Of a DNA stretch of 51,723 bases, positions 26,807-36,218 are shown piece after piece. Under the pieces are notes generated by a model. That model searched no databases, was not told the DNA's origin, and was given only the letters and a program-made list of their open reading frames with translations. The stretch's first letter is position 1; each line of letters starts with the position of its first letter. The translations under genes were made by a program, and so were the position numbers. The DNA comes from an uncultured Acidimicrobiales bacterium. Its GTDB lineage: Bacteria > Actinomycetota > Acidimicrobiia > Acidimicrobiales > SHLQ01. The DNA is taken from positions 1 through 51,723 of the forward strand of contig CALLAA010000098.1 in NCBI GenBank assembly GCA_938002955.1. The letters are read 5' to 3'.

Positions 26807-27693
26807 TGAAGGTTGCTATTACCGGTTCATCAGGTCTCATTGGCTCAGCGCTCATCACCGCTCTCGCGGCTCGGGGCGACGAGGTCGTCCGCGTCGTGCG
26901 AAGCAATGCCGGCCCGACGGACTGCGCGTGGGATATCTACGCCGGAACCATCGATGCAGACGCGCTTGCTGGGGTCGACGCAGTCGTTCACCTCGCTGGC
27001 GAGGGCATCGGCGAGAAGAAGTGGTCCGACGACCAGAAGAAGAAGGTTCTGGAGAGTCGAACGATGGGCACTGCGCTCATCGCCGAGACGATCGCGTCGC
27101 TCGACCCCAAGCCGACGGTCTTCGTCAGCGGCTCCGCGATTGGGTTCTATGGCAATCGCGGCGACACCAAGGTAACCGAACGAGACGAACGAGGAAGTGG
27201 ATTCCTGAGCGACGTCACGACCGCATGGGAGCAGGCGGCGCAACCAGCGATCGATGCCGGTATCCGGACCGCGATGATTCGCACTGGAGTTGTCCTCAGC
27301 ACCGCTGGAGGTGCCCTCAAAGAACAGCTCCCGTTCTTCAAGATGGGTATCGGCGGCAAGATCGGAAACGGAAAGCAGTATTGGAGCTGGATTTCGATCA
27401 CCGATCAGATCAACGCGATGCTGCACATTCTCGACAACGACATCTCCGGTCCGGTCAACCTCACGGCCCCTAATCCGTCGACGAACGCAGAGTTCACCAA
27501 GGCGCTCGGCAAGGCGCTCGGACGACCGACCTTCCTTCCGACGCCTAAGCCAGCAGTGCAGCTGCGGCTTGGCAAGGAGGCTGCGGAAGAGATGCTCTAC
27601 TTCAGCACGCGCGTCATTCCTGAGGTGCTCCTCGACTCGGGATTCTCGTTCGCTCATCCGACCATCGACGACGCATTCGCTGCGGTTCTCTGA
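26806..27693 (+). CDS. TIGR01777-family NAD(P)-dependent epimerase/oxidoreductase
   Basis: A 295-residue SDR of the YfcH/TIGR01777 type. It begins MKVAITGSSGLIGSAL, has VVHLAGEGIGEKKWSDDQK and SRTMGT, then FVSGSAIGFYG near residue 108 and a C-terminal LPTPKPAVQLRLG before the typical LLDSGF-F-HPT end. The reaction of this family is not established; it is usually found outside polysaccharide loci. It starts a rightward group with the SRPBCC and DUF427 genes and probably has no part in the polymer pathway. Confidence 0.92.
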   Translation: MKVAITGSSGLIGSALITALAARGDEVVRVVRSNAGPTDCAWDIYAGTIDADALAGVDAVVHLAGEGIGEKKWSDDQKKKVLESRTMGTALIAETIASLDPKPTVFVSGSAIGFYGNRGDTKVTERDERGSGFLSDVTTAWEQAAQPAIDAGIRTAMIRTGVVLSTAGGALKEQLPFFKMGIGGKIGNGKQYWSWISITDQINAMLHILDNDISGPVNLTAPNPSTNAEFTKALGKALGRPTFLPTPKPAVQLRLGKEAAEEMLYFSTRVIPEVLLDSGFSFAHPTIDDAFAAVL

Positions 27694-27702
27694 GGTAGAG
27701 CA

Positions 27703-28188
27703 ATGACGACAACCGGCCTGATCGACATGGCAGCGAAACGTGCTACGGCATCCAAGCGAATCAACGCGTCACCCGAGGCAATCTTCGACCTGTTGGCCGA
27801 TCCTGCAAAGCATGGCCTCTTCGACGGTTCCGACATGGTGCAAGGAACCGCCTCGACCTCCCAACGCCTCGCGATGGGTTCGAAGTTCGCGATGAGCATG
27901 AAGTTCAAGTTCTTTCCGTACCGAATTGGCAACACGGTGGTCGAATTCGAAGAGAACCGGCTCATTGCCTGGCAGCACTTCGGCAAGCACCGATGGCGCT
28001 ACGAGCTCGAACCCATCGACGAAGACACGACGCTCGTCACCGAGACGTTTGATTGGTCGACGGCCCGTTCGGCAAAGGCCATCGAGACCGCCGGATATCC
28101 AAAGATCAACCTCGCCAGCATCGAGCGGACGCTTGAACGTCTCGCCGAGCTGGTCGAGGGCGACGCACTACAGGCCGCGACGGAATAG
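27703..28188 (+). CDS. SRPBCC-family protein
   Basis: A 161-residue cytosolic protein with the START/SRPBCC layout: KRINASPEAIFDLLADPAKH near the start, a central beta sheet, and a long C-terminal helix (NLASIERTLERLAELVE). Such proteins bind small hydrophobic ligands; none can be named. GAGG lies 8 nt before the ATG and the gene begins 9 bp after the TIGR01777 gene, so they are one operon. A second in-frame ATG at codon 9 is possible. Confidence 0.85.
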   Translation: MTTTGLIDMAAKRATASKRINASPEAIFDLLADPAKHGLFDGSDMVQGTASTSQRLAMGSKFAMSMKFKFFPYRIGNTVVEFEENRLIAWQHFGKHRWRYELEPIDEDTTLVTETFDWSTARSAKAIETAGYPKINLASIERTLERLAELVEGDALQAATE

Positions 28189-28215
28189 AACACCTACAGA
28201 TTGGTTTACCAACGC

Positions 28216-28503
28216 ATGGCTACTGCAACCTTCAATGGCAAGATCATCGCTCAGAGCACCGACACCACCGTTGTCGAGGGCAACCATTATTTTCCGTTGG
28301 AGTCGCTCGACTCAAGCGTCGTAACCGAGACCGATCTGCACACGGGCTGCCCGTGGAAGGGAACAGCGTCGTACTTCTCGATCGAGGTGGATGGCCAGGT
28401 CGCGGAGAACGCCGCGTGGTACTACCCCGAGCCAAAGGCTGGCGCCGAAGATGTCGCTGGGCGCGTGGCGTTCTACTCAAGCAAAGTCACGGTCGAGGCT
28501 TAG
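28216..28503 (+). CDS. DUF427 domain protein
   Basis: A 95-residue protein that is essentially one DUF427 domain, with the conserved segments VVEGNHYFPLESL, TGCPWKGTASYFS and AAWYYPEPK. The biochemical role is not established. The start ATG at 28216 has no ribosome site; just upstream is the 12-bp palindrome TTGG-TTTA-CCAA (28201-28212), a possible operator. The stop overlaps the convergent rnhA stop by 4 bp. Confidence 0.9.
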   Translation: MATATFNGKIIAQSTDTTVVEGNHYFPLESLDSSVVTETDLHTGCPWKGTASYFSIEVDGQVAENAAWYYPEPKAGAEDVAGRVAFYSSKVTVEA

Positions 28504-29015
28504 CTCGTTCGCACTTCGCCGTCGGCACCATTTCCTGCGGCTGCTTCGACGGCGAGTTGGTCGGCGATCTCATTCCATTCGTCGCCGCTGTGACCCTTCA
28601 CCCAGCGGAATGTCACGTCTGACACTTTGTATGCGGCGATCAGCGGTTTCCAGAGGTCTTGGTTTGCGACCTCTTTCTTCTGGCTATTCTTCCAGCCGCG
28701 CCGTTCCCAGCCCTTCCACCATTGGTCTTTGAAGCAGTTGACGACATAGGTGCTGTCGCTCACGATCTCGAGCGGTCCATCGAGGTTGGTGACTGCGTGG
28801 AGGACCGCTTGAAGTTCCATCCGTTGGTTGGTGGAGGGGTTCTCCGCACCCGAGGACCACAATTCGCCCGGCATAACCCATCCCCAGCCGCCGGGACCGG
28901 GGTTCCCCTGGCAGGCACCGTCGGTGTACACGAGCCGTCGGGGCTGATTACTTGGAGTGGGGTCTGGCTGTTCGTCGGGGGTGTCGTCGAAGGGGTCGGT
29001 ATCAAAGAGCGTCAT
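28500..29015 (-). CDS. rnhA: Ribonuclease HI
   Basis: A 171-residue enzyme that cuts the RNA strand of RNA-DNA hybrids. After an acidic 28-residue N-terminal extension come the four catalytic acids in their usual motifs: YTDGACQGNPGPGGWG, QRMELQAVLHA, VSDSTYVVNCF and the C-terminal EIADQLA, with the basic handle WKGWERRGWKNSQKK between them. Length is normal with the short extension. ATG 29015 gives this form; earlier starts add unconserved sequence. It converges on the DUF427 gene with a 4-bp overlap. Confidence 0.95.
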   Translation of the reverse strand: MTLFDTDPFDDTPDEQPDPTPSNQPRRLVYTDGACQGNPGPGGWGWVMPGELWSSGAENPSTNQRMELQAVLHAVTNLDGPLEIVSDSTYVVNCFKDQWWKGWERRGWKNSQKKEVANQDLWKPLIAAYKVSDVTFRWVKGHSGDEWNEIADQLAVEAAAGNGADGEVRTS

Positions 29016-29214
29016 TGCGATGTATCTTGCCGCAGTTTCAACGAACCACCGCGGAACCAACCCAAGCGACCACGTCGAACGCACCAGGAGGACGACCACG
29101 ACCGCACGCCCGCGATGACGACGTTTCGAGCCCCCAAGGCGAGAAACTCGGGAAGAGAGCGAGCCCCCAGGCGAGCGAACGACGCGAAGCGACTACGACC
29201 CGCATATCACGGAT

Positions 29215-29260
29215 CTTGGGCGGAAGTCCCAAGAAAAACACAGAAACTTCCGCAAAAGTT
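29215..29260 (+). promoter_or_regulatory. Two inverted repeats in the aceE leader
   Basis: CTTGGG-N7-CCCAAG (29215-29233) is a perfect hairpin, followed by five A residues. AACTT-N6-AAGTT (29245-29260) follows it. Both lie in the 281-bp gap between rnhA and aceE, within 85 bp of the aceE start, and could be an operator, an attenuator or an mRNA structure. Nothing else was recognised in the gap. Confidence 0.4.
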
Positions 29261-29296
29261 ACCGCTTATCCAACTTGCTTGAGAGAATACAAACAT

Positions 29297-31999
29297 ATGC
29301 ACGAGAACTTCTCCCAGCAGCTTCCCGATATCGATCCTGAAGAAACGAGGGAATGGCTGGAATCGCTCGATGCGGTTGCCGCCGGCTCGGGCAAACAGCG
29401 AGCTCGGTTCATCATGTCGAAGCTGCTCGCTCGATCTCAGGAGACACAGATCGGCACGCCGCCGAGTGTGTGGACCCCGTACGTCAATACCATTCCGACC
29501 GAGCACCAGCCGTTCTTCCCTGGCGATGAGCACATCGAACGCCGGATTCGTGCGTTCATTCGCTGGAATGCTGCGGCGATGGTTGTCCGTGCCAACAAGA
29601 AGGCTGATGGCATCGGCGGCCACCTCTCGTCGTTTGCTTCGTCGGCGTCGCTCTACGACGTTGGCTTTAACCACTTCTGGCGGGGCAAGGACGACGGGCT
29701 TGCCGGCGACCATATCTACATGCAGGGCCACGCTGCGCCAGGCATCTACGCACGCGCGTTCCTCGAGGGCCGTTTGACCGAGGAGAACCTCGACAACTTC
29801 CGCATGGAGATCGGCGGCAAGGGTCTTTCGTCATACCCGCATCCGCGTCTGATGCCAGAGTTCTGGGAGTTCCCGACCGTGTCGATGGGCCTCGGCCCGA
29901 TCAACTCGATCTATCACGCACGTTTTGCTCGATACATGACCCAGCGTCACATCGACGATGCGTCGCAGGGCAAGATCTGGGCGTTCCTCGGCGATGGCGA
30001 GACCGATGAGCCCGAGACCCTCGGTGCTATCTCGCTCGCTGGCCGGTCGGGCCTGGGCAACCTCATCTGGGTGATCAACTGCAACCTGCAGCGCCTCGAC
30101 GGTCCGGTTCGTGGCAACTCGAAGATCATCCAGGAACTTGAGGGCAACTTCCGCGGCGCGGGTTGGAACGTCATCAAGGTTGTTTGGGGATCGAAGTGGG
30201 ACGAGCTTCTCGCCCGCGACGTCGATGGCGTGCTGCTGAACAAGATGAGCACGACGGTCGACGGCGAGTTTCAGCGCTACGCAGTCGAAGATGGCGCCTA
30301 CATTCGCGAGCACTTCTTTGGGCCCGATCCGCGGTTGCGCAAGCTCGTCGAACACCTCTCCGATGAGGACCTTCGAAACCTGCCTCGCGGTGGACACGAT
30401 TACTTGAAGTTGCATGCTGCGTACCAGGCCGCGGTCGACGAGACCGACCGTCCAACGGTGATCTTGGCCAAGACCATCAAGGGCTGGACGCTCGGTCAGG
30501 GCTTTGAGGCTCGCAACAGCACCCACCAGCTCAAGAAGATGAACAAGGACCAGATGCTCGAGATGCGCGGTCGTTTGCATCTCGAAGAGGAGATCCCCGA
30601 GTCTGAACTCGAGGACGAACTGCCGCCGTATTACAAACCAGCGCCTGACTCCGAGGAGATGCAGTACCTGCTGCAGCGTCGTTCACAGCTCGGCGGTCAC
30701 CTCCCCGAGCGGGTCGTGCGGACCCGTCGCCCACTTTCGCTACCCGACGAGTCGGTCTTCGATGATCTGGCGAAGGGGTCGGGCGGACGTGAGGTCTCGA
30801 CCACGATGGCGTTCACGGCCACTCTTCGCTCCCTCATGCGTGATGAGGCCTTTGGCCAGCGGGTCGTGCCGATCATTCCCGACGAAGCCCGTACGTTCGG
30901 CATGGACTCGATGTTCCGCGAGTTCGAGATTTACGCCCCGCACGGGCAAAAGTATGAGCCGGTCGATCATGAGCTGCTCTTGTCCTACTCCGAGGACACC
31001 GACGGGCAGATCCTCGAGGAGGGCATCACCGAAGCTGGTGCGATGGCGAGCTGGATCGCTGCGGCGACGAGCTATGCAAACTACGGCGTGCCAATGGTGC
31101 CGTTCTTCACGTTCTACTCGATGTTTGGTTTCCAACGTGTCGGAGACCTGATCTGGTCTGCCGCCGACTCGAGGGCTCGTGGCTTCCTGATGGGAGCGAC
31201 CGCAGGTCGCACCACCCTCATGGGCGAGGGTCTCCAGCACCAAGATGGCCACAGCTTGGTCCTGGCTTCGACGGTTCCGGCATGTGAGGCCTACGACCCT
31301 GCGTATGCCTATGAGCTGGGCACGATCATCAAAGAGGGACTTCGCCGCATGTACGGCGATGGCGCTGAGGGCGGCGAAGACGTCTTCTACTACCTGACGA
31401 TCTACAACGAGAATTACGACATGCCGGTCCGCCCGGATCATGTTTCCGACGAGGACATCTTGTCCGGCCTCTACTACTGGGGCGACGCTCCAGAGAAGAC
31501 CCATAAGGCCGCGATTCTGTTCTCCGGCTCAACGCAGGGTGCTGCTCGCGACGCACAGGCCGAGCTGGCCGAGCACTACGACGTTGGCGCTGAGCTGTGG
31601 TCGGCAACGTCCTATAAGAAGCTCCGGGAAAATGCGCTCGGCATCGAACGGGCGAACCGACTTCGTGTCGAGGGCACTGCTCTCGCTCCCGATGTCACGG
31701 TGAAACTCGCCAACGTCGGCGGCCCGATCATTGCCGTCACGGACTTCATGAAGTCCGTACCGGACCAGATCTCTCGTTGGGTTCCAGGCAAGTTCGTACC
31801 GCTCGGTACCGACGGTTTCGGCCGCTCCGATACCCGCGAGGCGCTTCGTGCGTTCTTTGAGATCGATACAGCGAACATCGTCGTGGCGACCTTGTCCGCG
31901 CTCGCCGACGAAGGTCGCATCGACCGAAGCGTGGTCGTCGATGCAATTCACCGCTACGGACTCGATCCAAACGCCGCCGACCCTGCGCTGTTGCACTAG
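29297..31999 (+). CDS. aceE: Pyruvate dehydrogenase E1, homodimeric type
   Basis: A 900-residue single-chain E1. Recognised elements are the N-terminal ETREWLESLDAV, GGHLSSFASSASLYDVGFNHF, the thiamine diphosphate motif FLGDGETDEPETLGAIS ending in VINCNLQ, and the GRTTLMGEGLQHQDGHS loop. The C-terminal domain has VPLGTDGFGRSDTREALR. It decarboxylates pyruvate and acetylates the E2 lipoyl group. Length matches the family. ATG 29297 gives the conserved N terminus, with GAGAG about 12 nt upstream; longer in-frame starts overlap rnhA. It stands apart from the E2 and E3 genes at the left edge of the window. Confidence 0.96.
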   Translation: MHENFSQQLPDIDPEETREWLESLDAVAAGSGKQRARFIMSKLLARSQETQIGTPPSVWTPYVNTIPTEHQPFFPGDEHIERRIRAFIRWNAAAMVVRANKKADGIGGHLSSFASSASLYDVGFNHFWRGKDDGLAGDHIYMQGHAAPGIYARAFLEGRLTEENLDNFRMEIGGKGLSSYPHPRLMPEFWEFPTVSMGLGPINSIYHARFARYMTQRHIDDASQGKIWAFLGDGETDEPETLGAISLAGRSGLGNLIWVINCNLQRLDGPVRGNSKIIQELEGNFRGAGWNVIKVVWGSKWDELLARDVDGVLLNKMSTTVDGEFQRYAVEDGAYIREHFFGPDPRLRKLVEHLSDEDLRNLPRGGHDYLKLHAAYQAAVDETDRPTVILAKTIKGWTLGQGFEARNSTHQLKKMNKDQMLEMRGRLHLEEEIPESELEDELPPYYKPAPDSEEMQYLLQRRSQLGGHLPERVVRTRRPLSLPDESVFDDLAKGSGGREVSTTMAFTATLRSLMRDEAFGQRVVPIIPDEARTFGMDSMFREFEIYAPHGQKYEPVDHELLLSYSEDTDGQILEEGITEAGAMASWIAAATSYANYGVPMVPFFTFYSMFGFQRVGDLIWSAADSRARGFLMGATAGRTTLMGEGLQHQDGHSLVLASTVPACEAYDPAYAYELGTIIKEGLRRMYGDGAEGGEDVFYYLTIYNENYDMPVRPDHVSDEDILSGLYYWGDAPEKTHKAAILFSGSTQGAARDAQAELAEHYDVGAELWSATSYKKLRENALGIERANRLRVEGTALAPDVTVKLANVGGPIIAVTDFMKSVPDQISRWVPGKFVPLGTDGFGRSDTREALRAFFEIDTANIVVATLSALADEGRIDRSVVVDAIHRYGLDPNAADPALLH

Positions 32000-32076
32000 C
32001 TGCGGCGACGATTTCAGCCAGCACTGCTTTCTAATCTGACCGATCGGCACCGAGCCGCTATCGTCGGTCGATTCAT

Positions 32077-33162
32077 ATGACCCATCGATTGGATGACCCG
32101 GCGGACATACGCTCGACAACTGTGACCACACTCGCGCCCGCAGAGGGCAACAGCGCTGAACGCAGCTTCAATCGAGGAACGCTTGCATGGGCCGCGCCGA
32201 TCGTCCCGTGGTTGTGGTTCGTTGTTCGAGGTGTCCATTCGCTGATGGACTGGATCGCGATTGGGCTGCCGGTCTTGACGATCGGTGCCGGAATCGTTGC
32301 CTTGTACGGCACGGTGACGCGAGCGTCGCTCCGTTGGCTGTTGGTCTTTGTTTCACTCGTGCTGTTCTTTGTTGTCGCCGTCGTTGGGCCGTGGCGCCCG
32401 ACCAATGGCAGCGCCCCAACGTCATCGATCCGGGTCGCAACCGTGAACACCGGGCTGTACTGGTTTAGCGACAACGACGTGGGCTTTCTGGTCAATCAGG
32501 AACAGCCGAATATCGTTATTGGGGTCGAGCTCACCGAGGCCCACGACACCGAACTTCGGTCGAGATTCCCGAACGCCGAGGCGGAGATCTTGCCCCTCGA
32601 ACGCCAACAACAGAACGAGATCGCCATGCAGCCCGACGGCGAGAGCTACCGGCGCAACGGGCTCCCGAGCATCGGTGTCTATGCCAACGTGGAGATAGAG
32701 CGTCTCGACGACCCGCTCGACGGTGTCATCGACGGAGGCTTGCCCGGCTTTCGGCTCCAGATCGAGACGGATTCGGGCCCAATGATCGTGTACGCGTTGC
32801 ACATTCCTCGACCAATCGGCGGTGATGGACCGTACGAGGTCTCGGTGTCCGAGCACGTTGCGATGGTCGAGGCCATTGCCGATGCCGTCGATGCCGAAAC
32901 ACTTCCCACGTTGGTCGCCGGCGACCTCAACGCGGTCGACCGAGGTCAGAGTTACCGACGCCTCACCGAAAATTTGGTGGATGGCATGCGTCACGACGGC
33001 TGGGCGGTTCCTACCGCCGACCGACCACTACCCTTTTCTTTGCTTTTCGCTCGCATCGATCACCTTTTGATGTCGCCGAGTCTTTGCACGGATAACACCG
33101 CTTCGATCAACACTCGCTACGCAGACCATCGGCCACTCGTGGCCGATATCGGACCCTGCTAG
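32077..33162 (+). CDS. Membrane-anchored endonuclease/exonuclease/phosphatase family protein
   Basis: A 361-residue protein with two or three N-terminal hydrophobic helices (residues about 35-110) and an extracytoplasmic EEP domain. The domain has the expected metal and catalytic groups: VATVNTGLYW, the acidic VIGVELTEAHD, ALHIPRP, GDLNAVDRGQSYR, RIDHLLMS and the terminal YADHRPLVADI. The family contains nucleases and lipid or sugar phosphatases; the substrate here is unknown. It lies 77 bp after aceE and 57 bp before the second Wzz-kinase gene. It may belong to either neighbour or to none. Confidence 0.85.
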   Translation: MTHRLDDPADIRSTTVTTLAPAEGNSAERSFNRGTLAWAAPIVPWLWFVVRGVHSLMDWIAIGLPVLTIGAGIVALYGTVTRASLRWLLVFVSLVLFFVVAVVGPWRPTNGSAPTSSIRVATVNTGLYWFSDNDVGFLVNQEQPNIVIGVELTEAHDTELRSRFPNAEAEILPLERQQQNEIAMQPDGESYRRNGLPSIGVYANVEIERLDDPLDGVIDGGLPGFRLQIETDSGPMIVYALHIPRPIGGDGPYEVSVSEHVAMVEAIADAVDAETLPTLVAGDLNAVDRGQSYRRLTENLVDGMRHDGWAVPTADRPLPFSLLFARIDHLLMSPSLCTDNTASINTRYADHRPLVADIGPC

Positions 33163-33219
33163 TGCGTCGAGAGCGAGCACAACTACCATGGTTATGAACC
33201 ACGAGGAGCACACCAGCTC

Positions 33220-34872
33220 ATGATGTATGAACCCGGATCTCAGGCGAAGGAAACGCCAGGACTTGAGGACTACCTGTCCGCAATTCGCCAACGCAAATGG
33301 TTAATCCTTGCGTGCGCGATTCTCGGACTCGCTGCAGGCATTGCCTACGGCGCTATCCGAGAAAAGACGTGGGAAGCCTCCGCAAAGGTGTTGGTCAACC
33401 CGACAAACGTCGGTAGCACCGACGGCCGACTCGAGCGACCAGTCCTCGAGCGCGAGCGGGAGGTCGTCGACTCAAACGCTGTCGCACGCCTTGTCGCCGA
33501 AGACTTGGGCATTACGACCTCACCGCTGTTGCTCTTGCGCGACCTCGAGGTCGTGTTCGTCGACGACAGCGACACCCTCGAATTGTTGTACGTACACCCC
33601 GAAGCAGATCAGTCCCAGGACATCGTGAACTCCTTCGCTACCCAGTACGTCGCCAAACGCAATCAAGAGGCGACCGATCTCGACGATGCGACGATCCTCG
33701 AGTATCAGACCGCCGTCGATGAGTTGACTGCCCAGATCGACGACCTCGAAGCCGAAATGACCGAGCTCGAGCGTTTGCGTCGGGCTGCGGCAGGAACCCC
33801 CGACGCGACCGAGTTCAACGCACAGCTTGGCGAGGTTCGGGTCGCACGAAACGCGCTAATCAACGACCTTCGGTCCCCACGAAGCGATCTGAGCGATGCC
33901 ACCACCGCAAAGAACACCCGAACGCTTCCCGCAGAGGTGCTCCAGCTCGCCGACCTTCCGACGACCCCGACCGGATTCTCCGACAACATTCTTCGGGCAC
34001 TCGGCTTGTTCCTCGGCACCGGACTGGGAGCTGGGCTCGCATTCGTCTTGCATCGCCTTGACCGCACGGCTCGTGAGACCGGCGACGTCGAGCTCGCTCT
34101 CGGAACGTCCGTGTTGGCGTCGATCCCATCGTTCGGCATGGCCTATCGCAGCGGTTCTGCGGCGATCGTCATGTTGTCCGGCGGTCGATCAGCACGAGTC
34201 CAGCGAGCACGAGAGGCGTTCCGTCGTCTTCGTTCCTCGGTCCAGTTCCTTGGAACGACCCGTGAGGCCGAGTCCTTCCTCATCACCAGCGCCCGTCCGG
34301 CCGAAGGCAAGTCAACAACGGCGGCGAACCTCGCAATCGCCTTGGCCCAAGGCGAGACCAAGGTGTGCTTGGTCAACGCCGACTTGCGTCGTCCGACGAT
34401 CGAGAAGGTCCTCGGAATCCCATCGAGCCAGCAGGGTCTCGGTGATTGGCTCGGCGACCAAAGCGTCACCAACATCATGGTTTCGGTTCCTGGCACGCCC
34501 GGCCTCGTGGTGGTCCCAGCGGGTCCACCGCCATCCAACCCCGGCGAGCTGCTCGCAACGAACCGCTTTGCCAGCCTGATGGACGAGCTTTCCGAACAGT
34601 TCGACATCGTCTTGGTCGATGCTCCCCCAGTACTGTCCGCAGCCGATGCATCGAGCATCGCAAACGCAGTAGACGGAACCATCATCGTTGTTGACAGCAA
34701 CCGGACCGATACCGACACGCTCCTTCGTGTGCGTGCCGAGATCGATCGAGCCGGTGGAACCGTGGTCGGCGCGATCCTCAACCGTGACAATTCCGATGGC
34801 GGTGGTGGCGGCGTGCTCCGCAAGGACCGCTACGCCTACGAGAAGGTGACGGCCTCCCGGGCCAGCCAGTAG
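33220..34872 (+). CDS. Wzz-type co-polymerase / tyrosine kinase 2
   Basis: A 550-residue BY-kinase. The N-terminal Wzz domain begins with LEDYLSAIRQRKWLILACAI and its first helix near residues 28-48; a coiled-coil-like region (AQIDDLEAEMTELERL) follows near 170. The second helix lies near 265, and the ATPase has Walker A SARPAEGKSTT, Walker A' VNADLRRP and Walker B IVLVDAPPV. Unlike kinase 1 it has no C-terminal tyrosine cluster; only RYAYEKV is near the end. GAGGAG lies about 11 nt before the start, where two ATG codons stand in tandem. The O-antigen ligase gene follows after 6 bp. Confidence 0.9.
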   Translation: MMYEPGSQAKETPGLEDYLSAIRQRKWLILACAILGLAAGIAYGAIREKTWEASAKVLVNPTNVGSTDGRLERPVLEREREVVDSNAVARLVAEDLGITTSPLLLLRDLEVVFVDDSDTLELLYVHPEADQSQDIVNSFATQYVAKRNQEATDLDDATILEYQTAVDELTAQIDDLEAEMTELERLRRAAAGTPDATEFNAQLGEVRVARNALINDLRSPRSDLSDATTAKNTRTLPAEVLQLADLPTTPTGFSDNILRALGLFLGTGLGAGLAFVLHRLDRTARETGDVELALGTSVLASIPSFGMAYRSGSAAIVMLSGGRSARVQRAREAFRRLRSSVQFLGTTREAESFLITSARPAEGKSTTAANLAIALAQGETKVCLVNADLRRPTIEKVLGIPSSQQGLGDWLGDQSVTNIMVSVPGTPGLVVVPAGPPPSNPGELLATNRFASLMDELSEQFDIVLVDAPPVLSAADASSIANAVDGTIIVVDSNRTDTDTLLRVRAEIDRAGGTVVGAILNRDNSDGGGGGVLRKDRYAYEKVTASRASQ

Positions 34873-34878
34873 TCCCAA

Positions 34879-36210
34879 ATGGCATCGCCCGCAATTACCG
34901 TCGACACCATTACGAGTGCATCGGCCTTCGAGCCGTTCGTACGAGGCCCCGGCTTCGTCGAACGGATCGTCGCGTCGGCGATGATCTTCGTGTTCGCATT
35001 CTCGCTGCCAAACGAGTGGTTCGTTCGGGTCGGCAATTCCTCTGCAGGAGCGGTTCAGGGCGGAAGCCCGCTCGCCACGCTTGCCTTCTTGGCGTTCTTC
35101 GGCATCGTGATCATCAGCATGAACGGCAACTGGCACATTCTGCTCGCTGCGAGTGCTCGGGAGCCGTTGTTGCCCGCACTCATCGCCCTAGCGCTGGCGT
35201 CGACAATGTGGTCGGTCAACATCGTCGAGACGTTCACCGCAGGTGTCGTGCTCGTGATCACGTTGGCAGTGGGCCTGTACTTCGCAATTCGTTACCGGCT
35301 CGAAGAGACGCTGTGGCTCGCTGCGATGGCGCTCGCCGCTGGCGTCGTGATCAACTACATCTTCATCTATGTGTTTCAGCAGTTCGGCCTCGACACGATC
35401 AACGTCGGTACCGACGGGGGTAGCAAGTGGAGTGGCGTCTTTGTCACCAAGAACGAACTCGGCCGAATCGCCGTCCTGAGTGCGATGATCTTCGCGTTCG
35501 TCGCCCGAATCCGTCGCAGCTTCTTCGTGTGGCCGCTGTGGACGTTCCTCGCAGTCATCCAGGTCGTAGCAAGCGATTCGGCGACCTCGCTCGGCTCTAT
35601 GTTCGGGTTGGTGGCGCTGGCTGGAGTGTTCTTTGGATTTCGTGGCCGCAAGACGTTGTACGGGGCGACAGCACTCGCAATGGCGACCGTGTTCTCGACG
35701 CTCTTCCTCCTCGCAGCAACGAACCTCGCTGCCGCTACCGGCCTCTTGGGTAAGAGCAGCAACTTCACCGGCCGACTTCCGCTCTGGATCGATTCATTCC
35801 GGTACGGGATTAGTGAACGTCCGTGGTTCGGGTTCGGTTGGCTTGCGTACTGGCCAGAGGATCAGTCCTTCGACGTACGAATTCGTGCAAACTTCGAGGT
35901 CCCTCACGCACACAACGCGTTTATCGATGCGTGGCTCTACGTCGGCCCGATCGGCGCGCTGATCCTCATCGCGATCTACGCCCGCGGCTTGGTGTGGGGA
36001 GCTCGCAACATCCGAGCCGTGCCATCGATCCTTGGTCTGGTTCCGATCATGATCATTTCCTACGGCCTCATCTTCTCCCTCACCGAAGCCGGGGTTGTTC
36101 GCCGCGATATTTCGTTCGTACTCTTCGTCGTCGCCATCGTGACCGCAGCGCGGAACAAGGGTGCAAAAACCCCATTTATCCCGCAACGAAGCAGCACACC
36201 AGCTAAATAG
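34879..36210 (+). CDS. O-antigen ligase/polymerase family membrane protein
   Basis: A 443-residue protein with about ten hydrophobic segments and the Wzy_C/WaaL signature. This is a large extracytoplasmic loop between about residues 290 and 350 with TGRLPLWIDSFR, PWFGFGWLAYW and VPHAHNAFIDAWLYVG. The earlier loop TKNELGRIAVL is also typical. It would polymerise repeat units or ligate the polymer to an acceptor outside the membrane. It lies immediately after Wzz-kinase 2 and before two secreted-protein genes. It is the better of the two polymerase candidates in the window. Confidence 0.88.
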   Translation: MASPAITVDTITSASAFEPFVRGPGFVERIVASAMIFVFAFSLPNEWFVRVGNSSAGAVQGGSPLATLAFLAFFGIVIISMNGNWHILLAASAREPLLPALIALALASTMWSVNIVETFTAGVVLVITLAVGLYFAIRYRLEETLWLAAMALAAGVVINYIFIYVFQQFGLDTINVGTDGGSKWSGVFVTKNELGRIAVLSAMIFAFVARIRRSFFVWPLWTFLAVIQVVASDSATSLGSMFGLVALAGVFFGFRGRKTLYGATALAMATVFSTLFLLAATNLAAATGLLGKSSNFTGRLPLWIDSFRYGISERPWFGFGWLAYWPEDQSFDVRIRANFEVPHAHNAFIDAWLYVGPIGALILIAIYARGLVWGARNIRAVPSILGLVPIMIISYGLIFSLTEAGVVRRDISFVLFVVAIVTAARNKGAKTPFIPQRSSTPAK

Positions 36211-36218
36211 TTCGGTAA

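Noticed and set aside
29115-29282. 55-codon basic ORF in the aceE leader
   Set aside because: The only AGGAGG is about 26 nt upstream, the composition is low-complexity Arg/Lys/Pro, and it contains the hairpin-forming region; there is no support for translation.
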